A stretch of 37,729 bases of DNA from Cylindrodendrum hubeiense (Eukaryota > Ascomycota > Sordariomycetes > Hypocreales > Nectriaceae). The position numbers and the translations under genes are program-made. The notes beneath the pieces are model-generated. The model was given only the letters and a program-made list of their open reading frames with translations. It did not search any database and was not told the origin of the DNA. The stretch is from NCBI GenBank assembly GCA_014621425.1, contig JAANBB010000399.1, forward strand, positions 1-37,729, given 5' to 3'. Positions within the stretch are counted from its first letter, which is position 1, and every line of letters starts with the position of its first letter. Positions 9,579 to 20,624 of the stretch are shown one piece after another.

Positions 9579-10931
9579 GTGCTCGGGAATGAAGCTGGGA
9601 TTGGGGACGAATGCAGACAGGTGTCGCCATGACACAACGCAAGAGATCGGATGAGAAAGAAAAGGCAGGCCGGTGGAAACACGCGGCAAGGGAATTGATG
9701 CGCCGGACGGGTACGCACTCTGGATTATACCCCCATTGATTTGATATCGTCATGTTTCTTTTGTTTCTTCACTTCCACCATGCCTGGGCTTGGTTCGCAA
9801 CAGGGGTGTAATTAAATGCTGGAGCCTCAGCAATTTTGCGGGCCTGCACGAACAGATGAGACGATGAGCAATCGGCGACCAGAGGACAAAGAACTTTGGG
9901 ATGAGATTGACATCACTCTGAATAAACGGATAAATAACCCAAAAAATTTCACATGCATAATCAGCACACTTCCTTTGCCTAAGATTAATTACAGATTACG
10001 AGGATGAGGGACAAGGATGCACAAGCGCCCCTCCCGCGCTTGGCACTCCATCTACGAGGCCTGTGCTGTGACACCGTCAGCTTTCAGTGGTCGATCCTCG
10101 GCGGGGCTGCAGTCTTGGTGATGAGCTGGCTTGGGTACGGTACCTTGGCGACAGGGCTTTGAGACATTGATTCACGACCACGTTGACCTGTGAGGGAGAT
10201 TGAGCTGTCAGCGCTGAAAACACAGGCTGGAAATAATGGTCGCCAACAATCTGCCCAGCGTCGCATCGTTGTTGGGGCGCTGCGGGATCCTGGGATCCTC
10301 GCTGTTTTTGTGTTGTTTCTTATTTTTATTTTTTTTATAGGCACTTGAACCAACCGAGTTGCACAGTGTTCTGTCGCTATGCGCACGCAACAGACCACCA
10401 GCACACATCAAGCAACCTGCTTGCCTCTGCGAAATACACAACCATTCTCAAAGACCCAGATCACACAGTACGGGAGGCTTCGTTGGTACAACAAGGGTAG
10501 AAGTCGGGATTATTCTTCTAGTTAGGAAAACACAAGGCTCGCAAAAATGCTCTGTTCTGCTCTGTTCTGTTCAGTTACATCATCCATTGAACAGTGCGTC
10601 CGTCGAGCCTCGAGCCTCGAGCCTCGCATCAAAATCCACAACAATCCGACATGAACTGGCAGCACTTCAGGAAAATTCGACATAGATTCTATCATGCCTG
10701 GCTGGAGGCTGTAAATTTCAAAACGCCGTACCGTACCGCACTTCCAGTGTTTCGGCAAACGCCTATTCAGATCTATGGCTGTCGAGTCATGTTCCGTCGT
10801 GCTCAGACCCGTATCCCATGCAACTGTCCAAAGCTCTGCCCAGTTTCCAACAACTCCTTAATGCAAAACCCACAAGTCCTGCCGTCATCCTTTTTTACCC
10901 ATCCGTGTCTCTTCAAATACGTTACAAATCA
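9579..10931. other. long convergent intergenic region (PLAC8 / IMPDH 3' ends)
   Basis: The 1.35 kb between two converging genes holds no gene I can support. It contains an AT-rich tract near 10310-10340, a 10-bp direct repeat TGCTCTGTTC at 10548-10557 and 10558-10567, and three copies of CGAGCCT at 10604-10624. Open frames such as 10594-10935 have no family resemblance. A noncoding RNA cannot be excluded. Confidence 0.45.
10604..10626. repeat. 7-bp tandem repeat (CGAGCCT)x3
   Basis: Three perfect adjoining copies of CGAGCCT followed by a partial fourth, lying between the 3' ends of the PLAC8 and IMPDH genes. Confidence 0.9.
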
Positions 10932-12805
10932 TTAAGCGTAAAGCTTCTTCTCATAAGACTCCATGTTGACGTTACCCTCCAGCTGCGCGCTGGCGGTTCG
11001 GAGCTCGAAGCGCAGGTTACCGGCCTCAGCCTCCTGGTGCATCTCAACCAGACCGCGCATGCCGCCGTCCTGAAGGGAGTGCTTGAGACCGGCAGCGAGG
11101 TAGGGGAGGAACTTGTTGATAGATCTGGAATTCATGTCAGCTTGTTGTCAATATGTCAACACCACGATTTGAGACATACCCTCGGTGCGCAACGGCACCA
11201 GAGACGCCCTGAGCAACCAGGACGCTGTCACCCTCGGAGAAGTAACGAGCGGTACCAGCGTTGCTCTTCTGGCTGTCCTTTCCACCACCACCGGCCTTCT
11301 TGTCCTGCATGGCGTCAATGCTGCCCATGCCTCGGTAGGCCTTGACCAGCTTGCCCTCACGCGAGACGAACGAGGTACCGGGAGACTCAGTGGTACCGGC
11401 AAGGAGACCACCCATCATGATAGTGGATGCGCCAAGAGCAAGGCCCTTGACGATGTGGCCAACGTTCTGGATACCACCGTCGGCGATGCAAGGAACACCG
11501 AAGCGAGCAGCGAATCGGCTGACGCTGTAAACAGCGGCGGCCTGGGGACGGCCAACAGCCATAACCTCCTGGGTGATACAGGCAGATCCACTGCCCATAC
11601 CAATTCGGAGGCCATCGACACCAGCGGCGATCAAGGCAGCGGCCTGCTCGCGAGTAACGACGTTTCCGCCGATGACATCAAGACCAGGGAACTCGGCCTT
11701 GACCCACTTGATCATCTCGATCTGGTAAATGCTGTTACCCTGGGAGCTGTCCAGGATGACAATGTCCAGACCAGCATCAACCAGCTGCTTCAGGCGAAGC
11801 TTGTCCTCAGGGCGGGTGCCAATGGCAGCAGCGCAGATGAGCTGCTTGCTATCAGGGAGCTTGGAGGCGAAGGGGAAGTGCTGGTTCTTGGTCAAGTCGG
11901 AGCGAGAGATCATCGAGACGAGGTTGAAGTCCTTGTCAACGATGGGGAGCTTGCCCTTCTTCGACTTGGCGAGAATCTTGTTGGCCTCGACGAGGGTGAC
12001 ACCGTCAGCGGCGGTGACAAGGTCGGTGACCATGACCTTGGCGACGGTCTGCTCGTTGTCCTCCTCGAACTGGAGGTCTCGGTTGGTAACGATACCTAGG
12101 AGCTTAGAGCCCAGCTTGCCATCCTCTGTAATTTTTTCAGTTAGCCCAAGATCCAGTGCGGGGTGATTGAGCTTGGAAAAAATGGATTTGTAAGGTTGGA
12201 GTCATAGTAAAAAAAGTCCTCACGACGATCGTCTCTACAGTGGAACGAAAGTTATATAAAATAGGTTTATAATCATGCAACCTGGGCCGACAATGGCAAA
12301 AAGAAAATGTGTTTGTGTGATGGTACTGACCTGTGACGGGGAAACCGCCGAAACCCCACTTCTCCTTGAGAAGCTTCGCGTCATCGACGGTGGTGTTGCG
12401 GTCAATGACGATGGGGTCGAGGATGAACCCGTTCTCGTATCGCTTGACCTTGCGAACCATGTCGGCCTGGGCCTCGGGGGAGCAGTTGTGGTGGATAACT
12501 CCCAGACCGCCCTGCAGGGCCATGTGGATGGCCATCTCGTGCTCAGTGACAGTGTCCATGGGCGACGAGACGAAGGGGGTCTTGAGGGTGATACGCTTGG
12601 TGACGGGGGCATCAAGCGTCACCTCCGAGGCCGCGAAGCCAATGTGGCCAGGCAGCAGCAGGAAGTCGTTGTAGGTCAGACCGCCGTGCTTGGTCGTGTC
12701 CATGAGCTCGTGGAGATCGAGGCCATCCTTGGACTTGTACTCGTTCAGCACGTCGAGAGCCGTGGAGAAGTCGAGGACCTGGGGGTTGCTGCCGGAGGTA
12801 GACAT
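10932..12805 (-). CDS. inosine-5'-monophosphate dehydrogenase
   Basis: Three minus-strand exons, 12805-12331, 12125-11180 and 11124-10932, give 537 residues (yeast enzymes about 523). The enzyme oxidises IMP to XMP with NAD+, the committed step of guanine nucleotide synthesis, in the cytosol. Visible landmarks are [12 protein letters not shown] near the start, a CBS (Bateman) region interrupted by the long first intron, the NAD-site [17 protein letters not shown], the catalytic loop [11 protein letters not shown] with the nucleophile Cys at about 341, GVPCIADGG, the flap [28 protein letters not shown] and AQGVSGAV. The intron lengths are 205 and 55 nt. The 3' exon keeps the family ending [15 protein letters not shown]. 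At the position of human Gln441 this protein has Ala471, followed by His and Arg. The gene follows the GH36 gene head-to-tail on the same strand. Confidence 0.96.
12126..12330 (-). other. long intron 1 of the IMPDH gene
   Basis: At 205 nt this is several times longer than most introns in the window. Its donor is ACAG|GTCAGT and its acceptor TTACAG|AGG, and splicing restores [13 protein letters not shown] inside the Bateman region. Low-complexity AT-rich stretches fill it; I recognise no RNA gene inside. Confidence 0.85.
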
Positions 12806-13467
12806 GGTGGCGGTACGGAGAGAACAGGTGAGGTCGAAAACGAAACGAGTCGATAGAGCAAGCTGAGGCCTTGAACCGACTACGAAAAATTGATGGTGCG
12901 TTTCTTCCCGAAGAAAGAAAAGAGAAAAAATTGGGAGGTGTCCGCTCGAAACTTTTTTATACGCTGGACCCTGGAGCCCGCCACGCGTGAGCCGGTGGGC
13001 GGTGCGGGGCAGCTCGAGCCTGCAGCGAACAGCTACCGTCCGTGTGGGTGGGGCTCTCCTGCTGCAAGTTTTTTTTCTTCCATTCCCCTCTCCTACCACC
13101 GCCTTCCGCAAGTTGTCAGGGCGATACTACCCTGTACCCCTCGCTGCTCGCACCAGAATGCCGTTTCTCTGTGTTTCTTTGGATGCATCGCCGCCGGCTT
13201 ACCTTCGGATTACCAACCACCTGGTACGCTTTATCGGTTGATACTTGGAGATACTTGGAGCTGAGTAACCATCATGGGTGGGAAAATAATTGCACCGCGG
13301 AATTTTCACACGGGACCAATAAACTCGACACTAGATGTCCATCCCTGTGCAACAATTGGTACGATCAATGTCGTTTTGCATGAACAATAATCTGTTGTCA
13401 CAACTCCGATCACAACACGCATCCGTTCCAGAAGAGAAGTATCGGCAAAATATCCGGAAGAAATCGG
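12806..13467. promoter_or_regulatory. IMPDH promoter and GH36 3' flank
   Basis: This 662-bp gap separates two minus-strand genes. On the minus strand a TATAAAAAA box lies at 12961-12953, about 150 bp before the IMPDH start. Next to it are a GC-rich block (about 12965-13025) and a polypyrimidine stretch on the plus strand near 13070-13110. I see no other factor site I would name. Confidence 0.5.
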
Positions 13468-16442
13468 TCAAGAACTGAAATACACCTTGACTTCAATCTC
13501 ATTGCTCCATCTGCTCTCCAGCCCCATCTCTTCCCACGCCTTGCCAAGGTCAATCTCCACCACATAGTTGTCAGCCTTTGAGATGGTGACAGTGTGCGCA
13601 GGGATCGGCTTCTCCTGAATTGTGACCAAGAAGTCTCCCTCTATCGTCATGGATGGTAAGGCAGATACGTAGATACCTACCCATAATTTATTAGCGAACC
13701 CGTCCAACCAGTAGGCAGTTGGATAACACCTACCCAGAGTGCCAAATGCCTTGATTCGGGTGTCAATGAGTACTCGACCATTCTCGAATTGTTCAATCTT
13801 GCTCGTGAAAATCGCGGCTGGGCCAGCCATCTTGCCCAAAAGACCCAGGTTAGAAGTCAGAATAGTGCCATGCTTCTTGCTTGACAGGCTTGTCAGGGGG
13901 AATGCGCAGAATATCTCATAGCCTCGAACTGGAAGTGAACCAGTCATTAAAGAACTGGGGGCGCCGACTTTGACCGGCTGCGATACTTTGCCTGTCGTGT
14001 GGGCTCGAACTACATACTCAATCGATGCGTCAATCCTAGGGAAGCTGGACAAGGGGATGATCTCGGTCAATGGTCGTGATGAGATGTTGAAGATGGCCAG
14101 GATTGGGCTCCCCGTTGACGAGGCACCTATCATGATCAGTTAAAACCACGCTGGCCACGCACAGCTGAAGGAACACTCACCATGATAACTTCCCACCTTC
14201 AAGAGCGAGTCGTCATCGTATCCCATATACGGATAGACCGTCTTGCCCAAAACACTCGGCCTGAAAATGACTGTCTTCCCTCTAGGTGTGAGGCCAGTCA
14301 TCTGCCCTATCAGGTCCATATCATGCTTGCCCGGTACATCCGTGATATAGATCGGACCTCCGCTAACGCATCTCGCCGCAGCATGGAATCCGGAATACTC
14401 ATGCACAGTTTGGAACATGTCCCAGTCAGGGAGCACATTTAAGTGTTCCATGAATATACTGTTGTGTGCATTTGTCCACACATGCCAAGGATGAGATGAC
14501 GGGATCTCCGGAAAGAAATCGTCCGAGTTACGAACTAGGATCGCAGGTCGGTTCGTCGGCATTTGAGAGTGAAAGAGGGCCTGTGGAATCTGTGACATGC
14601 ATGAGATGGCCCTGGCACTGAAATGCCGAAGAGTTGAGATGGTCCACGCATTAAGATATGGAATGATGAGCTCGCGTCGAGCAGAAGCGCCAATCCAAGT
14701 ATCGATCATGAACTGTGCATCTGTCTTCACTGCATCAATCCCACAGTCTGACAGGAACCGATAGAAGTCATTGTAGAACCTAAAAACATCATCTTTAGCA
14801 ACGACGGTCATCTTGCCGCCAAGGGGAAGATTGCGACGATCTGCGTCTTCACGATCGACCTCGATGGTCTTGTAAGTCTGAGCGATCTTGCCATCGGGAG
14901 CGAGACCACCCCAATACCCAAGCAAGGCATGCCAAACCGCAATGTGTTGGATATGAGGGTGCTTCTCCCGGATGTGCGAGATTGTGGCCTTTAGACCCTT
15001 GGGAAACGCAACAGGCTCTGCTTCGAATTCTTTCCATCCGTATTGGAACTGACTCGGCCCCCTGTAGTCAATTGACTGCCAGTTGTCATCAATGATAAGG
15101 CTAGAGACTTTGATGTTATGCTCAGCCAACTTGTCGACAGCGTCGAATATCTTTTGATCCGTGAGACGTTGTCCCAGTGCATTCCAGGTGCCTAGCCGAA
15201 GTCAGCAGGGGCGAGTCCTTGAGCAGGAACGGCATGTGGCGCACAGAATCCAAGTCCGTCATACCAATTCTCCATCCACTCTGGCTTGAAATCGCTTGCT
15301 AGGGCTGCGAGCTCTTCATCTTCATCTTGACCGAGACTCGATTGTTTGGCCTGAGCGACTAGCGTCCTGGCATGCCTCATAACAGCTGCGACAGCAGACT
15401 CAAAGTTATCACCCTCAGAGACCAAGATGATGGCATTTTCATCCGAGAGGCCGTCGTTGCGTGCCTGGCTCACTTAGTAAGAGTTGGAGACAAGTGCCTA
15501 GTGCACTTACATGCACACAGATGGTCCCATCTGAACCATGCCGAAAGACTGGCAAGACATTGCCGATGCCACTTATTGCTAGGAAGACGAGATTCTTGCC
15601 CAGTGGACTTAGGAAAGAGCACATGACTCCGTCCTTGTCTAAAGAAAACTGCGTTTTTCCATGGCGAGGGGCGAGCCATGGAGACCACAGTCGTACCAAG
15701 GCGAACCATCTATGCAACGTTAGTCACGGGGAGACTTTTGGCAAGTGGAGGGCCGAGGTGACTGATGAGCATTGCAATGCTGAGATTACCTTGAGAAGGA
15801 GCCCCAGGGTGTACCGACTGAGATGTCTTTATACGTTGAGTTGTCCCCCTCAGCAGGCGGAATAGGTGCTTGGAGTGCCCACAGAACGGTACCAGGAGAC
15901 TGGCTCAAACAAGACGAAACAGTCCATCCATTCGAGTTAAGATCGGGAATTAGATCAGTTAGCTTGTCAGATGAAATACCAGCAGTGGGCTGAACGATCC
16001 AACCATCATCAAGGCCTTGTTCATCGCGTATCCATCTCCATTCTTCATGCGGGTCATGGCGAAATTTGAGAGTAAACTGTACGGATGCATCGAAAGAGAA
16101 CGATGATGCGAAGTAAAACCTGGACATGGACTCTGGCATTAATTGCAGTGTCTGCGGAGTCTGACTTTCTTCCACGGGGCCGAGTTTGGTCTCCTTCCAT
16201 TCAGACCCATCCACTGAATGCCAGACACAGACCTCCCATGGTTCTGTTGCACGGGACTTGGGGATCTCAAGAATTGCGGCCAAATGAACGTCCTTTCCTT
16301 GCACTGGGGTGACTTGCCCCAGAGGCGGGTTGCTTTGAAGGGTTGCTTTCATGTTTTCAGCAACCGGAGGAGGGGAAGGCTTCTGTTTGGCGATGTAGAT
16401 GGCCTGAAAGACTTCGCCAAAGTCATAGTTGTCAGAGGGCAT
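13468..16442 (-). CDS. glycoside hydrolase family 36 / raffinose-synthase-like (Sip1) protein
   Basis: Six minus-strand exons, 16442-15790, 15709-15511, 15464-15245, 15191-14181, 14126-13734 and 13676-13468, give 894 residues with all phases matching. Introns are 46-80 nt. The central barrel shows GFCTWNALGQ, SLIIDDNWQS, the nucleophile motif VKTDAQ (Asp at about 515) and the RNSDDFFPEIPSSHPWH stretch (Asp at about 581/582), which corresponds to the acid/base region of plant raffinose synthases and seed-imbibition proteins. The enzyme should act on alpha-galactosides, as an alpha-galactosidase or galactosyltransferase; which one cannot be told from sequence. The start MPSDNYDFGEV has good context (ACAATG) and no signal peptide, so the protein is probably intracellular. 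The reading frame is open further upstream to 16481 but lacks an ATG there. The 57-nt last intron is stopless and in frame. Confidence 0.88.
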
Positions 16443-16855
16443 TGTTGGGAGCAAGGGCGGAGAGGGGTATTCGAAAAACAAAAGTTAGATTGGATAACAG
16501 TCCTCGAGGCTATGGATATAATTCAGAAATGAATTTGTTTTTAAAGTGCTGTCCCAACTCATATGAGTCCCTACAAGAGACCGGTGAACTTGGGCATTCG
16601 ACTTCGTTGGGCAACGGACCCGAAATCAAGCCAAAGTGTCCGTGAGAAGTGGAGTTTCGGTGGACCGAAAACAGGTTAGTAATATAGCCCTCTGATTGGA
16701 CACACTCCTGGCCCTCATTCGGAGTTGGTCGGAATGACTAAGCCCTCCGCCTCAATGCTCAGGCCGCAAATTATCTCAGTAAAGCTTCTAGCCGAGCAGC
16801 ATCGAAAGATTTCATCAAACCACTCAATCCCGCGTCGACCCTCCAAACCTCCGTC
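16443..16855. promoter_or_regulatory. divergent promoter region (GH36 / MPP-beta)
   Basis: The 413 bp between the two divergent start codons must contain both promoters. The most specific element is the CCAAT box listed separately. A TC-rich leader with many small purine-pyrimidine steps precedes the MPP-beta start, and nothing else stands out. Confidence 0.5.
16693..16699 (-). promoter_or_regulatory. CCAAT box (CCAATCA) upstream of MPP-beta
   Basis: The plus strand reads TGATTGG, which is CCAATCA on the minus strand, 157 bp upstream of the MPP-beta start. CCAATCA is the preferred core of the HAP/CBF complex, which regulates respiratory and mitochondrial genes in fungi. A 7-bp match can occur by chance, so this is a fair but unproven site. 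Confidence 0.45.
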
Positions 16856-18500
16856 ATGGCGTCTCGGAGACTGGCTTTGAACCTCTCGCAGGGCCTGCGA
16901 AACCGTGCCAGCCTGTCGGCTGCCGCCCCCCTCCGACGAGGCTTTGCTACGCCCACTACTGTGGCCAAAACTCAGACCACGACCCTCCCCAATGGATTGA
17001 CCGTGAGCGCCATCAACAGAGACCAATTGGCCTCCATACGCATCTCCGACTGTATATCTAACCCGTGCATACTAGGTTGCGACTGAGCACTCGCCTTTCG
17101 CGCAAACGTCGACCGTCGGTGTGTGGATTGATGCCGGATCAAGGGCCGAGACCGACGAGACCAATGGCACCGCGCACTTCCTCGAGCATCTCGCTTTCAA
17201 GGTTGGGTTCCCATCAATGGGCGGTGGCTCATCGCTAACATTAATCCAAGGGCACTTCCAAGCGATCCCAGAAGCAATTGGAGCTCGAGATCGAGAACAT
17301 GGGTGGCCACCTCAATGCCTACACCTCGGTCAGTCGGATGAAGGGATACGAGTCTGGACCAGGCTAACATATCACAGCGCGAGAACACCGTCTACTTCGC
17401 CAAGGCCTTCAACGCTGATGTTCCCAAGAGCGTTGATATCCTCTCCGACATTCTCCAGAACTCCCTCCTCGAGGAGTCCGCCATCGAGCGCGAGCGCGAC
17501 GTCATCCTGCGAGAGTCCGAGGAGGTTGAGAAGCAGGTCGAGGAGGTCGTCTTTGATCACCTTCACGCCACTGCTTTCCAGCACCAGGGACTTGGCCGCA
17601 CCATCCTTGGTCCCCGCCAGAACATCCGCGACATCACCCGAACCGAGTTGACCAGCTACATCAAGAACAACTACACTGCTGACCGCATGGTCCTCGTTGG
17701 ATCTGGTGGCGTCCCCCACGATGAGCTCGTTAGCCTTGCTGAGAAGCACTTCTCTGGCCTTCCCACCACTGGCCCTAAGAACCAGGCCTACCAGCTCTCC
17801 AAGCAGAAGGCCGACTTCTTCGGCTCTGATGTTCGCATCCGAGATGACAACATGCCTACCGCCAACATCGCCCTTGCTGTCGAGGGTGTCAGCTGGAACT
17901 CGCCCGACTACTTTACTGCTCTCGTCGCTCAGGCTATTGTCGGCAACTACGACAAGGCCCTCGGCCAGGCCACTCACCAGGGCAGCAAGCTCAGCGGCTG
18001 GGTCCACAAGCACGATATCGCCAACAGCTTCATGAGCTTTTCCACCAGCTACAGCGACACTGGGTAAGACGATTCCTGGCTTAAAATACGGTACAAAAGC
18101 TAACAGATATAGTCTCTGGGGTATCTACCTTGTCAGCGACAAGCCCGAGCGTGTTGATGACCTTGTCCACTTCGCTATCCGCGAGTGGATGCGTCTCTGC
18201 ACCAACGTTAGCGGTGCTGAGACCGAGCGTGCCAAGGCCCAGCTCAAGGCCTCTATTCTCCTGTCTCTGGATGGTACCACCGCTGTTGCCGAGGACATTG
18301 GCCGACAGCTCATTACCACTGGCCGCCGCATGGCTCCCAACGAGATTGAGCGCCAGATCGACGCCATTTCCGAGAAGGACATCATGGACTTTGCTAACCG
18401 AAAACTCTGGGACCGAGACATTGCCATCAGTGCTGTGGGTCCCATTGAGGCTCTCTTCGACTACCAGAGACTCCGCAACACCATGAAGCCCAAGTTTTAA
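16856..18500 (+). CDS. mitochondrial processing peptidase beta subunit
   Basis: Exons 16856-17002, 17076-17201, 17251-17328, 17378-18063 and 18113-18500 give 474 residues, the usual length. The protein is the catalytic subunit that removes targeting peptides from imported precursors in the matrix; in Neurospora the same protein also serves as core I of the bc1 complex. The zinc-binding inverted motif is intact in [13 protein letters not shown] (His83, Glu86, His87), with the distal Glu in the stretch [35 protein letters not shown] and GPRQNIRDI are further family landmarks. The first 35 residues ([20 protein letters not shown] and on to LRRGFATP) form a targeting peptide. The four introns are 73, 49, 49 and 49 nt, crowded toward the 5' end, and all phases agree. 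Confidence 0.96.
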
Positions 18501-19270
18501 GCTAGAGAGGGCCGACCGGGTTTGCGAAAATCGAGACCAGGGTATAGAGTGTATGAGATACCGTTTACAGGCCTAGTGTACCATAAAGTTTCCCTTGTTC
18601 ATACTAGGTAACGTGGAAGTGTGATCAGTAGAGTGTGCTCGTTCATACCGCCTATGTAATTGTTGAAGCCGTTGCAATTCCGTAGCTCCAGATGTGATTG
18701 TTGTGTATTCTTGACACCGTCAACAAGCCCTCGACAGCCCTGATGTTACCCATGAGCGGGAATATCCCTCCTATTTTTTTGTCCCCAATTTAGGGGATGT
18801 GCAGTATTATACTGATGTTGCTTTTGCTCATGCAATGGGCTGTGATTTTCACGTTGCCTTAGCCGTAGTTGAAACTATCAACAACGTACTGTGAGTGACC
18901 GTGGCTATGCAGTAATGGCTTTAACTGCTGCAAGAGTTGCCACTAGGGGTTTTAAGAGCTGGCTTAGGAGCCATTTGTTCACCAGAAGATGTTGGCCAAG
19001 TTCATGGTTGGCTAGTATTGCGTGGTGTAAATCGCACATGTGTGCATTCGCCCATCATTCTTTGTTCGCATGTCTCGGAGTTTGGTCTAATTCCAGTTCA
19101 TTCTGCTTCCCGGCCCTTAATAGGTATCTGGCCTAGAAACCCTGAGAGACCCGAACGCCAGCAACGCCGTCCAAAGAAGCACTATACTGAGAGCCTCATG
19201 ACTCCGTCTTTTTGTAGGTGTGAGCACCTGTATTGCTCAATCGAACAAAGCCTTGTGACGTTGTGGCCGA
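18501..19270. other. convergent intergenic region (MPP-beta / TAF9 3' ends)
   Basis: This 770-bp stretch between converging genes is relatively AT-rich near 18750-18900 and has no open frame with family resemblance. It should contain both 3' UTRs. No RNA gene recognised. Confidence 0.5.
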
Positions 19271-20020
19271 CTAACTCTCCTCCGCCATCTCCTCGTCCAC
19301 ATCTTCTCCAAACATGTCATCGACCGTGCCGCCTTCAACGCCATCTCCACCAATGTCCTCAGGGTTGGGACCTTCAATTCCCTCCATGGCGTCACCCCCT
19401 TCATCCTCCTCTTCGTCTTCTTCATCCCATACATCCTTCAAGCCCCAACTCGTCCCACTAAGCACGAATCGTTCACTCGGTAGTCGTACACCCCATTCGT
19501 TGGGTACGATTCTGGGCAGGGCGACCTTGTTTCGCTCGCGAGCCAGCTCCTGCATATAATCCTTGCTGATGCCACCCCCGGCGCTTCCCCCACGAAACTG
19601 GTAGCTAAGTCGCGCTGCTATGGCGAGCTTGACTGCGTTGGCCGATACTACGGCGTCGCCTGGGGCAGCTGCGGTTGCACCTGAGGATGCGGACGGCTTT
19701 GCGCCGGCCTGTGTGATGTATGGGTCGCCCGAGAGGTGAAGCGCGTCGCTTAGCACGGACGAGGTGTGTCGGTACGCGAAGTCGAGAAGGAGCAAGGGAA
19801 CCCGCTGTTCATAGGCTGTGACGCCCTGGGAGGTTAACAGGAGTTCGATAAGTCGGGCATCGCGTGGGCGCGGGGCGGTTGTGGAGGGCGTCGCGGGAGG
19901 GCCATTTTGGGAGGCAGCGGTGGGCTGACTTGCTGCCGAGGTTTGGGTGTTGGGGATAGTCTGGGACGTGCCGGCTGATGAGGCTGGGATTCCATTCGTT
20001 TGAGGTTGGCTAGACGCCAT
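19271..20020 (-). CDS. TFIID/SAGA subunit TAF9
   Basis: A single minus-strand exon from the ATG at 20020 gives 249 residues. The histone-fold region spans about 52-142: [20 protein letters not shown], then [20 protein letters not shown] and [18 protein letters not shown], ending with the diagnostic [22 protein letters not shown]9 pairs with TAF6 in both TFIID and SAGA. Between helix 2 and helix 3 there is an insert of about 23 residues rich in Ala, Ser and Gly (100-122), longer than in animal TAF9. The first 50 residues are Ser/Thr/Gln/Pro-rich and probably disordered; the last 50 are strongly acidic ([12 protein letters not shown] and onward). The frame stays open upstream to 20128 without a better ATG. 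The gene is divergent from HIS, with 604 bp between starts. Confidence 0.92.
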   Translation of the reverse strand: MASSQPQTNGIPASSAGTSQTIPNTQTSAASQPTAASQNGPPATPSTTAPRPRDARLIELLLTSQGVTAYEQRVPLLLLDFAYRHTSSVLSDALHLSGDPYITQAGAKPSASSGATAAAPGDAVVSANAVKLAIAARLSYQFRGGSAGGGISKDYMQELARERNKVALPRIVPNEWGVRLPSERFVLSGTSWGLKDVWDEEDEEEDEGGDAMEGIEGPNPEDIGGDGVEGGTVDDMFGEDVDEEMAEES

Positions 20021-20624
20021 TTTCAATGGTGCTGCAATGCAGCAGACGAGTTGGCGAGGCGCCTGGTTGGGGGAATGTGAAGGTGATGAATTTCGGGTGC
20101 GTGCCTTGGGAAGTGGGTGGTCGCGCACGAGTTGTTGGATTCGTCGGGCGAGACTGGTGGGTTAAAAGACTCTAAAGGCAGCATATAACCTCTCTTTGAA
20201 AAAATTACAGTGAGGTAGTGGCCATTGAGGTTGAGAGCTTGATGCTTTGAATTCAGCCTCATGCGCAGGCTGGTAGCTTGACGAGGCCGCGGTCGGGCAA
20301 ACCGGCGGAATATGGATAATCCGAAGCGTTCAGAAGAAATGCGCACAGACCACACCTTAAATGACTTACCCAGTGGCAGATGCTGGATTGGTAGAATTCG
20401 GAACGGCAAAAGGCAGGAAGGAGGGACTTGGCCTTGCTTGATGGAGGGGTGACTTGGCGAGGGGCAAAATGGAAGTAGTGCCCCACCAAGCGCCGATGCA
20501 GGACTCATCGTCACCACCACTTTTTTGCATACACCTGACTTTGAGTCATTGAGACCCGTCGATTTAACCAATTTTCAGCCGCCTTCGACGTCAATCTCAC
20601 TGTATCTGTCCCAGGTCTTTCAGG
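20021..20624. promoter_or_regulatory. divergent promoter region (TAF9 / HIS)
   Basis: The 604 bp between the two start codons holds the promoters of both genes. The plus-strand half carries one perfect and two near-perfect Gcn4/CPC1-type motifs (20542-20548 perfect; GGACTCA at 20501-20507; TGACTTA near 20362). No TATA box is obvious close to either start. Confidence 0.6.
20542..20548 (+). promoter_or_regulatory. Gcn4/CPC1 general amino-acid control site (TGAGTCA)
   Basis: TGAGTCA is the exact binding heptamer of the bZIP activator Gcn4 / CPC1 / CpcA. It lies 77 bp upstream of the histidine gene start, within the usual distance. HIS4 and his-3 genes are classic targets of general (cross-pathway) control, so the site fits its neighbour well. 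Confidence 0.75.

Noticed and set aside
9216..9689. Leu-rich minus-strand frame over the PLAC8 exon
   Set aside because: Its leucine runs are just the complement of the CAG poly-Gln repeats.
10310..10345. T-rich run as a possible polymerase III or intrinsic terminator
   Set aside because: No hairpin or RNA gene precedes it; such runs are common in fungal 3' flanks.
11185..12099. 304-codon open frame antisense to IMPDH
   Set aside because: It mirrors the coding exon exactly, a common effect of third-position GC bias, and has no family resemblance.
12275..12856. 193-codon plus-strand frame over the IMPDH 5' exon
   Set aside because: Same antisense shadow effect; the minus strand encodes clear IMPDH.
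16443..16481. Longer GH36 N-terminus beginning at 16481
   Set aside because: The codon there is TTG; the first ATG is at 16442 with a good context.
17121..17651. 176-codon frame over MPP-beta exons
   Set aside because: It crosses introns in a different register from the conserved protein.
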